Source: Mycoplasmatota bacterium (GTDB lineage: Bacteria; Bacillota_I; Bacilli_A; Acholeplasmatales; Acholeplasmataceae). Taken from it: DNA of 64,000 nucleotides. Both the position numbers and the translations under genes were made by a program. Within the stretch, counting starts at the first letter, position 1. Each line of letters begins with the position of its first letter. The notes under the pieces were generated by a model. The model saw nothing but the letters and a program-made list of their open reading frames with translations. It made no database searches and had not been told where the DNA came from. This document shows positions 1 through 8,519 of the stretch, piece after piece. The stretch spans positions 310,001 to 374,000 of the forward strand of contig CP076021.1 of the NCBI GenBank assembly GCA_018622495.1. The letters are read 5' to 3'.

Positions 1-1655
1 TTACTAAAAGATATTGAAGATGTATCAAATGAGAGAACATATTTATTTGATGCATTCTATACTGGATATTTAGAAAGTTTTGCTGCGAAACATCAACAGT
101 ACTTATACATTATTGATAAGTATCAAGAAAAGATTGATGAGTTAAATAACTTAATTGATAACAAACGTAAAGTCAATTCTGAATCCTTTGAAATGGCTCT
201 ATATCGCCATGCGCTTGATTTCTCAAATACGAAACGTATCATGGATATTAAACGTGTCTTAGATAGTCCTAAACGTATGAGTGTTAAAGCGTTTATTGAT
301 GTGTTCCAATTAGAATTAATTAATCATATACGTGTATGGATGATGACACCGTAAGTTGTCTCAGCCATTGTGCCACTTGTTTATGGTCTATTTGATTTAG
401 TCATTTTTGATGAGGCATCACAGATGTTTGTTGAAAAAGGTATACCAGCCATTTATAGAGCTAAGAAAGTTGTTATCGCAGGCGATACAAAACAGCTTCG
501 TCCATCAAGTTTAGGTATTGGTAGAGTTGATGAAGAAGATGAGTTCTATGAAGATGATGAATTAAAAGACATCACAAGAGATGCAAAGAGTCTATTAGAC
601 CTTGCAAGATATAGATATCAAGAAACAGTATTAAATTATCACTATCGTTCAATATATGAAGAGTTAATCGCATTTTCTAATCATGCATTTTATGAGGGTA
701 AACTCATTGTTTCACCAAATCAAAGTCTATCTGATAAACCTCCGATTGAATATGTCTATGTTAAAGATGGTGTGTTCGAAAATAGACGAAACAGAAAAGA
801 AGCAGAAAAAGTTGTTTTATTATTAAGAAGTATTTTAGGTAACAGAAAAAATAATGAGACCATTGGTGTCATTACATTTAATAGTACCCAAAGAGATATG
901 ATCGAAAACTTAATCGATGAACAACTCTTTAAAGCAGGGAAATATCAAAAACTATTTGAAAAAGAAATGTTTAGAACTGAAGATGGAGAAGACAAGAGTT
1001 TATTTGTCAAAAATATTGAAAATGTCCAAGGTGATGAAAGAGATATTATCATTTTCTCTATGGGATATGCTAGAGATCCACAAGGTATTGTTAGAAGACA
1101 ATTTGGGTGGTTAAATAATGATGGTGGACAAAACAGATTAAATGTTGCCATTAGTAGAGCAAAACAAAAAATCTATTTTGTAAGTTCCTTATATCCTGAA
1201 GAGTTTAAAGTAGAAGACTTAAAGAGTGTAGGTCCTAAACTATTAAAAGACTATATGAGATATTGTTATTATGTATCTGAACATAAACCAGATCAAGCAG
1301 CAACGATTCTAAAACAATTAAATGATAGACAAAAGAGGGAACAACCGACAGCATTAAGTTCTTTAAAATCAGATATTAGACAAAGACTGGAAAGAAATAA
1401 TTATACAGTCAAGACTGATGTTGGTATTGGTGGATATAATATAGATTTAGCTATTTATGATGAAGCAAATAAAGTTTATCAATTAGGTATCATTTTAGAT
1501 GTATCTGATGCATCGATATTGATGCCAGAAAAGATTTACTTCACTTAGAGAAATACTTAAAAGCAAGACATTGGAAACTTTATAGAGTATTTTCAATGAA
1601 TTGGTATAAAGATTCAAATAAGGAATTAAGAAACATAAGAAGTTTATTAAAATAA
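1..1655 (+). pseudogene. C-terminal part of SF1 helicase with C-terminal REase-like domain; internal TAA and frameshift
   Basis: The frame is open from base 1, so the 5' end lies outside the window. Visible are the SF1 Walker B-like stretch FDLVIFDEASQMF, motif III AGDTKQLRPS, the LNYHYRS motif, and the C-terminal helicase motifs NVQGDERDIIIFSMGYA and LNVAISRAK. Downstream is a segment resembling the MTES_1575/DUF559-type endonuclease fold (VKTDVGIGGYNIDLAIYDE, then LGIILD). A TAA at 352-354 interrupts the frame just before VVSAIVPL, between the upstream region and motif II. Near 1500-1535 the frame shifts: the tail continues in another frame as DLLHLEKYLKARHWKLYRVF to a stop at 1653-1655. 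Family members of this type (large AAA_12/DUF4011-like helicases) are usually well over 1000 aa. Both lesions could be real decay or sequence error. Confidence 0.8.
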
Positions 1656-1673
1656 TTATGATGGGGGTATCAT

Positions 1674-2066
1674 ATGATATTTAAGATTATTGGAGCATTT
1701 ATTGTTGGAGTATTTTTGTTTGCACAGTATCAATATATTAGACAAGTATTCTTTAAAAAGGAAGTTAATCTTAGACCTTGGTTTATAGTGTCACTATTAA
1801 CAACGACTTTAGGTACATATTTAATGTTTCTATTTATTGTGAATTTAGATGCTGGAATGGATTTATCATTTTCATATATATTTGAGGAATTACTAAGCAT
1901 CATTCTCTATATTTATGGGATCATTATGCTTGCAAGTATAGCACTTGAAGTTGTTAAGGATATTAAACTTGAAAAAAGAAGTGATTTATATTTTGATGGC
2001 TTTACAATTACTAAAATTCTAGGCTTTTTCTTATTAATGAGTTTTCTTGTTTTACTGACTGTGTAG
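1674..2066 (+). CDS. small integral membrane protein, unknown function
   Basis: This 130-aa protein is almost entirely hydrophobic, with about four membrane segments (roughly residues 3-21, 37-60, 65-93 and 112-129) separated by short charged loops such as FFKKEVNLRP and KDIKLEKRSD. I recognise no domain. It begins 19 bp after the end of the helicase tail and may be co-transcribed with it. The start has only a weak purine-rich ribosome site (GGGGG). The sequence from 2067 to 2365 carries no convincing gene, only a 14-codon frame. Confidence 0.55.
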   Translation: MIFKIIGAFIVGVFLFAQYQYIRQVFFKKEVNLRPWFIVSLLTTTLGTYLMFLFIVNLDAGMDLSFSYIFEELLSIILYIYGIIMLASIALEVVKDIKLEKRSDLYFDGFTITKILGFFLLMSFLVLLTV

Positions 2067-2365
2067 GAGAAAAATATGATTAAAATAGATGAAGGTAAAA
2101 CAGAAAGTATATACAGTTAAGAGAAGTGTGAAACAATTAGATAAAAGTTCAAAATAAAATAGAAGATTAAACCAACATAAAAAATCTGTAAGTACTTATA
2201 TTATTTTTTAAGATGATACGCAGAAATATTTGCTAACCACACTTAGATATGATGATTAAGTACACAGTGAGGAAAATCAATCTGAATTCTTAACAAATTT
2301 TTTTAGTAACATTTAAAATTTTCAAGTTATATGGTATAATTATGGTATAAAAAGGAGATAATAAT

Positions 2366-2629
2366 ATGCCCAAAATTATACCAATCAGAGAATTAAAAAA
2401 TACTGCTAGTATTTCAAAATTTGTTGAAGAATGCAATGAACCGGTTTTTATAACTAAAAACGGTTATGGTTCCATGGTCATCATGAATATAGAAGTGTAT
2501 GAAAGAGAAATTGCAAAAAGACATGTCGTAGAATTAATTAACGAATCTTTAAAAGATATTGATAATTATGATATTAAAACTGAGGGTTCGCTTTTTTTAA
2601 ATGAAATGAAAAAAAAGTATGGAAAATAG
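2366..2629 (+). CDS. Phd/YefM-family antitoxin
   Basis: This 87-aa protein starts MPKIIPIRELKNTASISKF, the typical N-terminus of Phd/YefM antitoxins: a short DNA-binding domain with the pattern I-P-I-R-E-L-K-N-T. ITKNGYGSMVIMNIEVYE then matches the conserved 'TKNGYG..V.M....YE' segment. Such proteins neutralise a RelE/ParE/Doc-type toxin and repress their own operon. A strong AAGGAG ribosome site lies 8-10 bases upstream (2350-2356), and a TATAAT-like box is near 2334-2347. The expected overlapping toxin gene is only a 19-codon stub (next entry), so the antitoxin appears orphaned. It is the first gene in the row separated by the recurring intergenic modules. Confidence 0.85.
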   Translation: MPKIIPIRELKNTASISKFVEECNEPVFITKNGYGSMVIMNIEVYEREIAKRHVVELINESLKDIDNYDIKTEGSLFLNEMKKKYGK

Positions 2630-2678
2630 AATCAAAATTTTACTGTTAATAATATTGGATACACAGTTTAAAACCTAA
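2619..2678 (+). pseudogene. truncated toxin stub after the Phd antitoxin (tentative)
   Basis: A short frame starts inside the end of the antitoxin gene, overlapping it by 11 bp in the manner of a coupled toxin, and encodes MENRIKILLLIILDTQFKT. The MENRIKIL start resembles the beginning of RelE/ParE toxins, but the frame stops after 19 codons, about 20 bp before the first 90-bp intergenic repeat. The coupling is visible; toxin identity is an inference from position and a few residues. Confidence 0.3.
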
Positions 2679-2696
2679 GATGTATAAAGCTTCGAT

Positions 2697-2785
2697 GGTC
2701 ACCAAACCTGGGCGTGAAATATAGATATCCATATCAGTCTAGTCTGATAAACACTGAAAAAAATGTGAACCCCTACGGGTCACCA
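2697..2785 (+). repeat. intergenic repeat R, copy 1 (GGTCACCA-bounded)
   Basis: About 90 bp bounded by GGTCACCAA at the left and GGGTCACCAA at the right. It shares with copies 2 and 3 the blocks TATCAGTCTAGTCTG and GTGAACCCCTACGGGTCACC. The right end folds as a hairpin, GTGA(a)CCC-ctac-GGGTCAC, at 2765-2783. It lies directly after the antitoxin/toxin stub and directly before a terminator. Confidence 0.75.
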
Positions 2786-2799
2786 ACAATTTTAGTGTC

Positions 2800-2830
2800 G
2801 TCCATCTCATTCATGAGATGGACATTTTTT
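2800..2830 (+). terminator. rho-independent terminator after R copy 1
   Basis: An 11-bp perfect stem GTCCATCTCAT/ATGAGATGGAC with a 2-base apparent loop (some pairs must open), followed by a run of six T. It ends the antitoxin cassette. Confidence 0.85.
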
Positions 2831-2961
2831 ATTCTTGTTAAGCGATTATTGAATTTAAAATTGAAGTGATTTCTCACAGTACAGAACTATATATTGAAAT
2901 ACTTAAAAGTATTAATTTGAAACAAGAATCTCCAAATAAGGAATCAACGCTTATTTTTGCA

Positions 2962-3060
2962 AAACTTATAATGATATAAGCAAAATTTAATCGTATCTTT
3001 GGAAGTTAATATATGATTTCAAAAATACAGCATAAATGTCAACTTATGTTGATATAAGTT
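2962..3060 (+). repeat. paired-palindrome module H, copy A
   Basis: Two imperfect palindromes, AACTTATAATGATATAAGC (2962-2980) and AACTTATGTTGATATAAGTT (3041-3060), start 79 bp apart. The outer arm of the first is complementary to the outer arm of the second, so a single strand of the whole unit could also fold into one long stem. The same arrangement recurs at 3881, 6109 and 8276. The rest of 2831-3335 shows no gene. Confidence 0.7.
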
Positions 3061-3335
3061 TTTGGAGCTTTTATTAAAATATGCTGTGTAAACGTGGTAT
3101 GTGTTATAAATTGTAGCGTTCGATAGAAAAGAAAGATAGAATTTGTCACAAAATAGTTAGTTTAACAAATCTAGATTTATAGAATTTTATTTCTTTGATC
3201 AATGATTGAAAATCCATGTGCTGAATGTTAAGTTTTAACTAGAGCAATCACGAAATTTATAAAAAACAATTCATGATGGCTTTTCCTTTTATTATTTGTT
3301 ATACTAAAAATACAGAATTACAATTTGGAGGGAAT

Positions 3336-3590
3336 ATGAAAAAAATTATTATTGGGGGAGTTTTCTTTTTATCTGGTTTTTTTTCAGTCTTATTGATTAA
3401 ACTTTCTAGCATCGATAATCCGGTTGGCAGTTGGAGTGATCAAACAAGGTTTGAAGCGTTTCTTGAAGAATGGAATCTTGGAATCTTATATCAATTAAGT
3501 ATTTGGCTTGTGGCTATTGGATTACTTCTTATATTAATTGAACCAGTTTTGGCTATTTATAGATATATAAAACAAAATGCAAAAAAGTAA
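3336..3590 (+). CDS. small two-span membrane protein
   Basis: The 84-aa protein has hydrophobic segments at about 4-22 (IIIGGVFFLSGFFSVLLI) and 51-72 (LSIWLVAIGLLLILIEPVLA), and a basic C-terminus (YRYIKQNAKK). I chose the ATG at 3336 because GGAGGG lies 4-9 bases before it; an in-frame upstream ATG at 3273 lacks a ribosome site. I recognise no family. It stands alone between two intergenic modules, as expected for a one-gene cassette. Confidence 0.6.
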   Translation: MKKIIIGGVFFLSGFFSVLLIKLSSIDNPVGSWSDQTRFEAFLEEWNLGILYQLSIWLVAIGLLLILIEPVLAIYRYIKQNAKK

Positions 3591-3698
3591 ATAATATACT
3601 TATAAATTAGACAGTATCTCTTCGCATCTCTTTATAAGATTAATCAAATCAATATACATAAAGTAAACAGATTTATCATTCGATATGAAATTCTACAT

Positions 3699-3737
3699 AT
3701 TAAAACTTAGGGATTCGAAACCGTTACGGGTCACCAA
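3699..3737 (+). repeat. intergenic repeat R, diverged copy 4
   Basis: Only the right end is clearly kept: CCGTTACGGGTCACCAATAT, preceded by GGGATTCGAAA. The sequence after the core (GAAACGCTCTTCTCACCCG) closely matches that after copy 3 at 9961 onwards, so repeat and terminator appear to move or duplicate as one block. Confidence 0.6.
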
Positions 3738-3751
3738 TATTAATATGAAAC

Positions 3752-3782
3752 GCTCTTCTCACCCGTGGGAAGGGCTTTTTTT
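3752..3782 (+). terminator. rho-independent terminator after R copy 4
   Basis: Stem GCTCTTCTCAC / GTGGGAAGGGC with G-T pairs, followed by seven T. It ends the small membrane-protein cassette. Confidence 0.8.
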
Positions 3783-3880
3783 CTTGATATTCATCTATTT
3801 TCTGAACTATAAATTAGACATCTATTTTATACATAAATAAAGAGTATAACTGATTTTGATTAGCTGAAATAAAATTCTAA

Positions 3881-3980
3881 AAACTTATGTGCGCATAAGT
3901 AAAAATAAAACCCAAATATAGTAAGTCCATGATAAGTTTTGGAATTTGTTCAAAAAAGACGACTTATGTTAAGATAAATT
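3881..3980 (+). repeat. paired-palindrome module H, copy B
   Basis: ACTTATGTGCGCATAAGT (3883-3900; 7-bp perfect arms) and GACTTATGTTAAGATAAATT (3961-3980) begin 78-80 bp apart, as in copies A, C and D. The middle contains GTAAGTCCATGATAAGTTTT, similar to the middle of copy D. No gene is seen in 3983-4160. Confidence 0.7.
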
Positions 3981-4175
3981 CTAGTATTTTTTCACATTAA
4001 GGTATTACCTTATGATTAATGACAAATAAAGCCATTGAGATTCAATAATTCTTTCTTATAATATGACAAATACATAGGGTTTTCTAGCTGAAAAAGAACT
4101 CTCCAAAATGTATACATGAAAAAATAGTAGATCATACTTTAAAATGATACAATAGTTATTGAAGAGGTGGGAGAT

Positions 4176-5834
4176 ATGGCAATATCTGATAATATTAGAA
4201 TATGTCGAATACAAAAGAAACTGACACAAAAACAACTTGGAGATTTGCTGTATGTTAGCGACAAAACGATTAGCAAGTGGGAAAGCGGTAGAAGTATACC
4301 AGATATAATCACAATTAAGAAAATTGCTGATATTTTAGAAGTAGATTATGGATTACTCATAGATGGAGAACACTATCGTGATGGTAAAAAAACTATATGG
4401 GACAAAATAAAATCATTTTATAACTACCAAAAGCAGCTATCAGTCTTTTCAATCATTTTATTTATTGGGTTGATTTTTATATTGTTTGCACCCGTCAAAG
4501 TGACTTATTTTATTATCATGTTTTCTCTATTTTTCTATACTATATACCTAGCAATCAAATGTTCAAGATGGTATGTCATAAATGTCCTTGTCATTGTAAT
4601 TGCATTAATGACCATAATCAGTATGTTGATCCAATTTGAATTGAGTTATTTAATCATCGTATTATTTTTTATAGCATTGATAACAATGATTATATATATC
4701 ACAAAGCAAAGTAAATCGAAGGACGATGTATTTTTGGTAAATTTTTTAGGAAATTGGAATCTATTACTTGCTACTTTTATCTATTTAAGTTCATTTACAA
4801 TAAAATACACTACGATTAATAGTGAAACTGTCATACTGGTAAATAAACAACCAGGGTTTATCATTTATGTTTTTTGTTTGATACTGTTATTGTTTTTACA
4901 ACAATATTTATATGTAAATAAAAATTATCAGGATAAAGTTGTGAAGAACATTAAAGGTAAACTTTTAAGTGTTTCTGGAGTTTCCATTTTAGTACTCTTA
5001 TTAAGTGTAATTACTGCTACAAGTATTAAATTAACTGTTGGACATATTGACATGAGTAGTGTATATGTATGGAAATCTTACTACGATGACTCTTTTACTG
5101 ATGAACAAACAAATGCAATTATAGATCTTTATGGCAAAGAAAATGTAACTTTAAGTAGATATGTAGAAATCACATCAGAGCTTCAAATTTATGCGTACAC
5201 TTCGAATTTTATTGAAAACGGAGTTGTTGTAAACACGGGTTCTAGTCTCAATCATATAGAACAAGTATCACTTTTATATGGAGAAGTTTGGGAAGAAGAT
5301 TCAACCAAAAAAGTTATAGTCATTGATAAAGATACAGCTTTAAACACTTTTGGTAAAGTTGATGCTGTAGGAGAATTCATCTCTATAAATCAAGAGCAAT
5401 GGAAGGTCATAGGAGTGGTATCAAATACAAAAGCAGCTGAAAGTTTTTTAGAAAGAGCAGTTTCAAACGGTGTTGGTCCAAATGAATTACAGCTAGACTC
5501 TTATGTGTATATTCCATTTTATTTTAAAGATTATCCATCATTTGAAATAGCACATGAAGAATATGACTTTTATGTTATTCAAACACAAAAATTTATATCA
5601 GGCGATGCAGATGAAAAAAAGATCACTGATATATTGGTTGATGGCAATAATTATGATAATTTTTATGGGGATAGACTTATAAAAATTGGGACAGTCACAG
5701 GAAGTGATATACTTTTAGAATATTTAGATATAAAAGTCGGTCTATTGATTAGTTCTAGTCTATTAGTTATTGCTATTTCAGCAAGTGAGTTGTTTCGATA
5801 CGTCAAAAAGTCTAAAAAAGAGTTTGAGAGATAG
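4176..5834 (+). CDS. XRE-family HTH fused to multi-span membrane protein with MacB/FtsX-like extracellular domain
   Basis: The 552-aa protein begins with a classic XRE/Cro helix-turn-helix (about residues 5-60; KLTQKQLGDLLYVSDKTISK, then WESGRSIPD). About seven membrane spans follow between residues 85 and 290. A soluble region of about 230 residues comes next, with MacB periplasmic-core-like features (VVNTGSSLN, LLYGEVWEE, VGEFISINQEQWKVIGVVSN). A last span lies near 525-545 (GLLISSSLLVIAISASELF). This order suggests a DNA-binding domain anchored to a permease-like sensor, but no ABC ATPase is adjacent. I chose the ATG at 4176 because GAGGTGGGAG precedes it; a GTG at 4167 is the alternative. 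The HTH call is firm, the MacB-like call moderate, and the function unknown. Confidence 0.75.
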   Translation: MAISDNIRICRIQKKLTQKQLGDLLYVSDKTISKWESGRSIPDIITIKKIADILEVDYGLLIDGEHYRDGKKTIWDKIKSFYNYQKQLSVFSIILFIGLIFILFAPVKVTYFIIMFSLFFYTIYLAIKCSRWYVINVLVIVIALMTIISMLIQFELSYLIIVLFFIALITMIIYITKQSKSKDDVFLVNFLGNWNLLLATFIYLSSFTIKYTTINSETVILVNKQPGFIIYVFCLILLLFLQQYLYVNKNYQDKVVKNIKGKLLSVSGVSILVLLLSVITATSIKLTVGHIDMSSVYVWKSYYDDSFTDEQTNAIIDLYGKENVTLSRYVEITSELQIYAYTSNFIENGVVVNTGSSLNHIEQVSLLYGEVWEEDSTKKVIVIDKDTALNTFGKVDAVGEFISINQEQWKVIGVVSNTKAAESFLERAVSNGVGPNELQLDSYVYIPFYFKDYPSFEIAHEEYDFYVIQTQKFISGDADEKKITDILVDGNNYDNFYGDRLIKIGTVTGSDILLEYLDIKVGLLISSSLLVIAISASELFRYVKKSKKEFER

Positions 5835-5846
5835 AGAATTATCAAG

Positions 5847-5935
5847 GAGCACCAAAACTATCCGTGAAATTTAGATTTCTATATCAGTCTAGTCTGTTGG
5901 TCACTGAAAAAAACGTGAAGCCCTACGGGTCACCA
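5847..5935 (+). repeat. intergenic repeat R, copy 2
   Basis: Starts GAGCACCAAAACTATCCGTG and ends CCCTACGGGTCACCAT. It shares TTTAGATTTCTATATCAG and TCTAGTCTG with copies 1 and 3. The hairpin GTGA(ag)CCC/GGGTCAC lies at 5915-5933. It begins 12 bp after the XRE-MacB gene stop. Confidence 0.75.
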
Positions 5936-5950
5936 TAATTAACCGAATAG

Positions 5951-5977
5951 TCATTCTCAATTAAGAGAGTGATTTTT
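5951..5977 (+). terminator. rho-independent terminator after R copy 2
   Basis: Stem TCATTCTC/GAGAGTGA (one G-T pair) with loop AATTAA, followed by five T. Confidence 0.65.
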
Positions 5978-6108
5978 GTCTTTGTAGAGCTGACAAGTAG
6001 ATGGAATATCATGCTAAATTGAAGTCTTTTTAGCTGATATTTGCACAATCTATTTTCACATTTTACGTATCTTTTTAGTCATTTAGGGTCTACACTCATG
6101 TTTGAAAT

Positions 6109-6207
6109 AAACTTATTTGCAGATAAACAAAATCGTTGCACAATAATGAAAACTTATAGCAAGTTTGCGAAAAGAATAAAAAACATCAACTTATGTACAG
6201 ATAAGTT
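6109..6207 (+). repeat. paired-palindrome module H, copy C
   Basis: AACTTATTTGCAGATAAAC (6109-6127) and AACTTATGTACAGATAAGTT (6188-6207) start 79 bp apart. Downstream, GGTAAACGTGGTA at about 6241-6254 is shared with the segment after copy A near 3085-3100. Apart from this module, 5978-6319 holds only the photolyase ribosome site AAGGAGG (6303-6309). Confidence 0.7.
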
Positions 6208-6319
6208 TTGGGGTAAACCTTTGTTTTTGTGTGGTACGCATGGTAAACGTGGTAAATTTTGGAATCTTAAAAAATAAGAATTCAAACTGTGTTAGAATAT
6301 AAAGAAGGAGGATGACATC

Positions 6320-7696
6320 ATGCAACATATTTTATGGTTTAAAAAAGATTTAAGAGTGTTTGATCATCAACCTCTCTTTACTGCCAGTAAGGAAGCCTCG
6401 ATTCTTCCAATCTATATCTTAGAACCATCAATCTGGAATTATGGCGATTTGAGCAATAGGCATTTAAAGTTTGTTATGGAGAGTTTAATAGATCTACAAG
6501 ACGCCTTTAAACAAAAAGGTGCAGATTTATTTGTTACTGTAGGTGAAATGGAAGATGTTTTTGAGCATCTTTTTAAGACATATGGACGGTTCAAACTATA
6601 TAGCCATAGAGAACATGGCTTAAAGCATACCTATGACCGAGATATTCGAGTCAAAAAGTGGATTAGTGATCATCATTGTGAGTGGTTAGAATTTCCTAGT
6701 TTTGCTGTGGCTCGCTATTCGAGCGAACACCCAAGAAAGAACTTTAAGGAAGAGTTACTAAAACAGAAAATATATCCAGCACCCAAAAAAATATGCTTAC
6801 CCGAGGTAATCTCATCGATTTTATCTAACCAACTAAAAGATATTGAGCATTTTCATATTCAAGGAGATTTGCCTCTAAATGGACTTCATGGTGGAGAAAA
6901 GGAAGCCATATTAAAAGCCAATGCATTTTTTAAATCACGTTATAAAAAATACAACGTTTATATCAACAAGCCTTATTATTCAATTCAATCTTCTAGTCTA
7001 TTGTCGCCATATCTCACATGGGGAAATATCTCCATCAAAGCTTTACAAATATCTACAAAAAGACATTTACTTGAACTTGAACAATCAAATGAATTTAATC
7101 ATTCACAACTCAAAGCATTTCATCAGAGAATTCAATGGCATTGCAGTTTTGTTCAAGCAGTTGAAAACGATCCCTTATTACATATTAATTCAAGAGATAT
7201 TAGATTTGAAGGTATGAGAATTCATGATTATGAAAAACTTGAAGCTTTTAGAACAGGAAAGACAGGTATTCCATTTATTGATGCGTGTATGATTGCCTTA
7301 AATCAAACAGGTTGGATTAACTTTAAACAACGTGCTACGGTAGCTTCTTTTGCATGTAATACGCTTTTACTGGATTGGAGAGATGTTGGTTATGTGTTAG
7401 CTAATCTTTGGTTTGACTATGAACCAGGTATTCATTGGCTGCAGATGCAAACTCAGGCAGGACTCATCCCTCACAGCCACATCCCACTCTATGATGTTAT
7501 AAAGCAGAGTAAAATGCACGATCCAGATGGGTTATTCATTAAAAAATATATTCCTCAGTTATCCACAGCGCCAATTCATTTGATCCATGAACCATGGTTG
7601 ATTGAAAATAATCCGTATATCTCACCCATCATCTCCTATAGAGAAATGTTTAATATGACAAAAGAGAGACTATATAAAATAAAATCATCGAAGTAG
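6320..7696 (+). CDS. cryptochrome/DNA photolyase family protein
   Basis: The 458-aa protein starts MQHILWFKKDLRVFDHQPL, the hallmark N-terminus of the photolyase alpha/beta (antenna-binding) domain. The C-terminal FAD-binding domain is seen in GIPFIDACMIALNQTGWINF, TVASFACNTLLLDWRDVGY and DYEPGIHWLQMQTQAG, matching the 'G.P.vDA.M..l..tGw', 'lliDWR.G' and 'D...n...wQ..aG' pattern. Photolyases use blue light and reduced FAD to split UV pyrimidine dimers. Cryptochromes of the same fold act as sensors, and sequence alone does not decide between them here. AAGGAGG precedes the ATG. DUF1905 follows 13 bp later, probably in the same transcript. It lies in the cassette-like row. Confidence 0.88.
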   Translation: MQHILWFKKDLRVFDHQPLFTASKEASILPIYILEPSIWNYGDLSNRHLKFVMESLIDLQDAFKQKGADLFVTVGEMEDVFEHLFKTYGRFKLYSHREHGLKHTYDRDIRVKKWISDHHCEWLEFPSFAVARYSSEHPRKNFKEELLKQKIYPAPKKICLPEVISSILSNQLKDIEHFHIQGDLPLNGLHGGEKEAILKANAFFKSRYKKYNVYINKPYYSIQSSSLLSPYLTWGNISIKALQISTKRHLLELEQSNEFNHSQLKAFHQRIQWHCSFVQAVENDPLLHINSRDIRFEGMRIHDYEKLEAFRTGKTGIPFIDACMIALNQTGWINFKQRATVASFACNTLLLDWRDVGYVLANLWFDYEPGIHWLQMQTQAGLIPHSHIPLYDVIKQSKMHDPDGLFIKKYIPQLSTAPIHLIHEPWLIENNPYISPIISYREMFNMTKERLYKIKSSK

Positions 7697-7709
7697 CGGA
7701 GGTTATAAA

Positions 7710-8036
7710 ATGAAAAAGTTATTAGATCATCAAAAATTGACCTTGATTTATCAACCTGGATTTGGATCATGGACATATCATTTGGTTATACCAAAGACAG
7801 CAAGCATCAAAGGCACATGGGGCTCTCTTAGAGTCATCGGCAAAATCGATGACTATGTCCTACATGAGCATAATCTCGCACCAAGAAAAGATGAAGATAA
7901 AATTATCTCAATCAATAAAAAAATTAGATCAACAATCAATAAATCTGGTGGAGATTTGGTTACAGTCACGCTCTATTTGCTTGAATGGTTTGACACGGAT
8001 GAGGAAATCAGTAAAGTATTTAAGACCATCATGTAA
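7710..8036 (+). CDS. DUF1905-family protein
   Basis: The 108-aa soluble protein has the DUF1905 pattern: TLIYQPGFGSWTYHLVIPK, then GTWGSLRVIGKID, then ISINKKIRSTINKSGGDLVT and VTLYL. These small beta-barrel-like proteins often sit beside regulators or light- and stress-related genes; their activity is not established. GGAGG lies 7-11 bases before the ATG, and 13 bp separate it from the photolyase gene, so the two form a two-gene unit. Confidence 0.75.
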   Translation: MKKLLDHQKLTLIYQPGFGSWTYHLVIPKTASIKGTWGSLRVIGKIDDYVLHEHNLAPRKDEDKIISINKKIRSTINKSGGDLVTVTLYLLEWFDTDEEISKVFKTIM

Positions 8037-8096
8037 TGATGCATTTGTGTTAAGATAAAAAGTTAAAATATAATTAAAATTTAATAATATACACGG

Positions 8097-8121
8097 GCAA
8101 GTATTCCGTTACGGTCACCAA
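8097..8121 (+). repeat. intergenic repeat R, diverged copy 5 (right end only)
   Basis: Only the core remains: ATTCCGTTACGGTCACCAAT (8103-8122), one G shorter than the GGGTCACCA of the other copies. It still folds as CCG-tta-CGG and is still followed by a terminator. Confidence 0.55.
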
Positions 8122-8136
8122 TATAATCATAAAACA

Positions 8137-8165
8137 GCTCATTTAAGGCAATAAATGGGATTTTT
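8137..8165 (+). terminator. probable terminator after R copy 5
   Basis: Stem CTCATTTA/TAAATGGG with a wobble and loop AGGCAA, followed by ATTTTTA. Weaker than the others. Confidence 0.5.
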
Positions 8166-8275
8166 ATATGGAGTTTTATATATGTTCAATAATTCTTTAA
8201 ATCAAAACTTTATAGATTTTTGGATAGTTTGTATTAAATTTCCTAGAAATTAGACAAAAGTCCTTAAACTTGTAA

Positions 8276-8374
8276 AACTTATAACAACATAAGCGAAATC
8301 ATCACCAGGCTAAGTAAGTTCATATCAAGTCTGTAAAAAAATGCTTAAAAATGCAACTTATATTGATATAAGTT
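8276..8374 (+). repeat. paired-palindrome module H, copy D
   Basis: AACTTATAACAACATAAGC (8276-8294) and AACTTATATTGATATAAGTT (8355-8374) start 79 bp apart. The middle has GTAAGTTCATATCAAGTCTG, close to copy B. Confidence 0.7.
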
Positions 8375-8519
8375 TTGTTAATTTTTCACTAATAGTTTGA
8401 AATGAAATAAATATGATATAACATATGTTAGATTTTATTTAAAATACATTGAGTAACATGATATAATTTTAGTAATTTCTAATTTTTTTGGGGTATATAA
8501 GAATTATACGTTATAAACA

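Noticed and set aside
2697-3737. tRNA genes suggested by ..TACGGGTCACCA ends
   Set aside because: No cloverleaf can be drawn: the T-loop is missing in copies 1-3 and no matching 5' acceptor strand or anticodon arm is present.
6041-6277. 78-codon open frame upstream of the photolyase gene
   Set aside because: It overlaps the H palindrome pair, has no ribosome site and has an arbitrary composition; it appears to be chance.
2962-8374. Classical integron attC sites or Xer dif sites
   Set aside because: The palindromes lack the GTTRRRY/RYYYAAC cores, are 20 rather than 28 bp, and do not match the dif arms. Only the architecture is similar.
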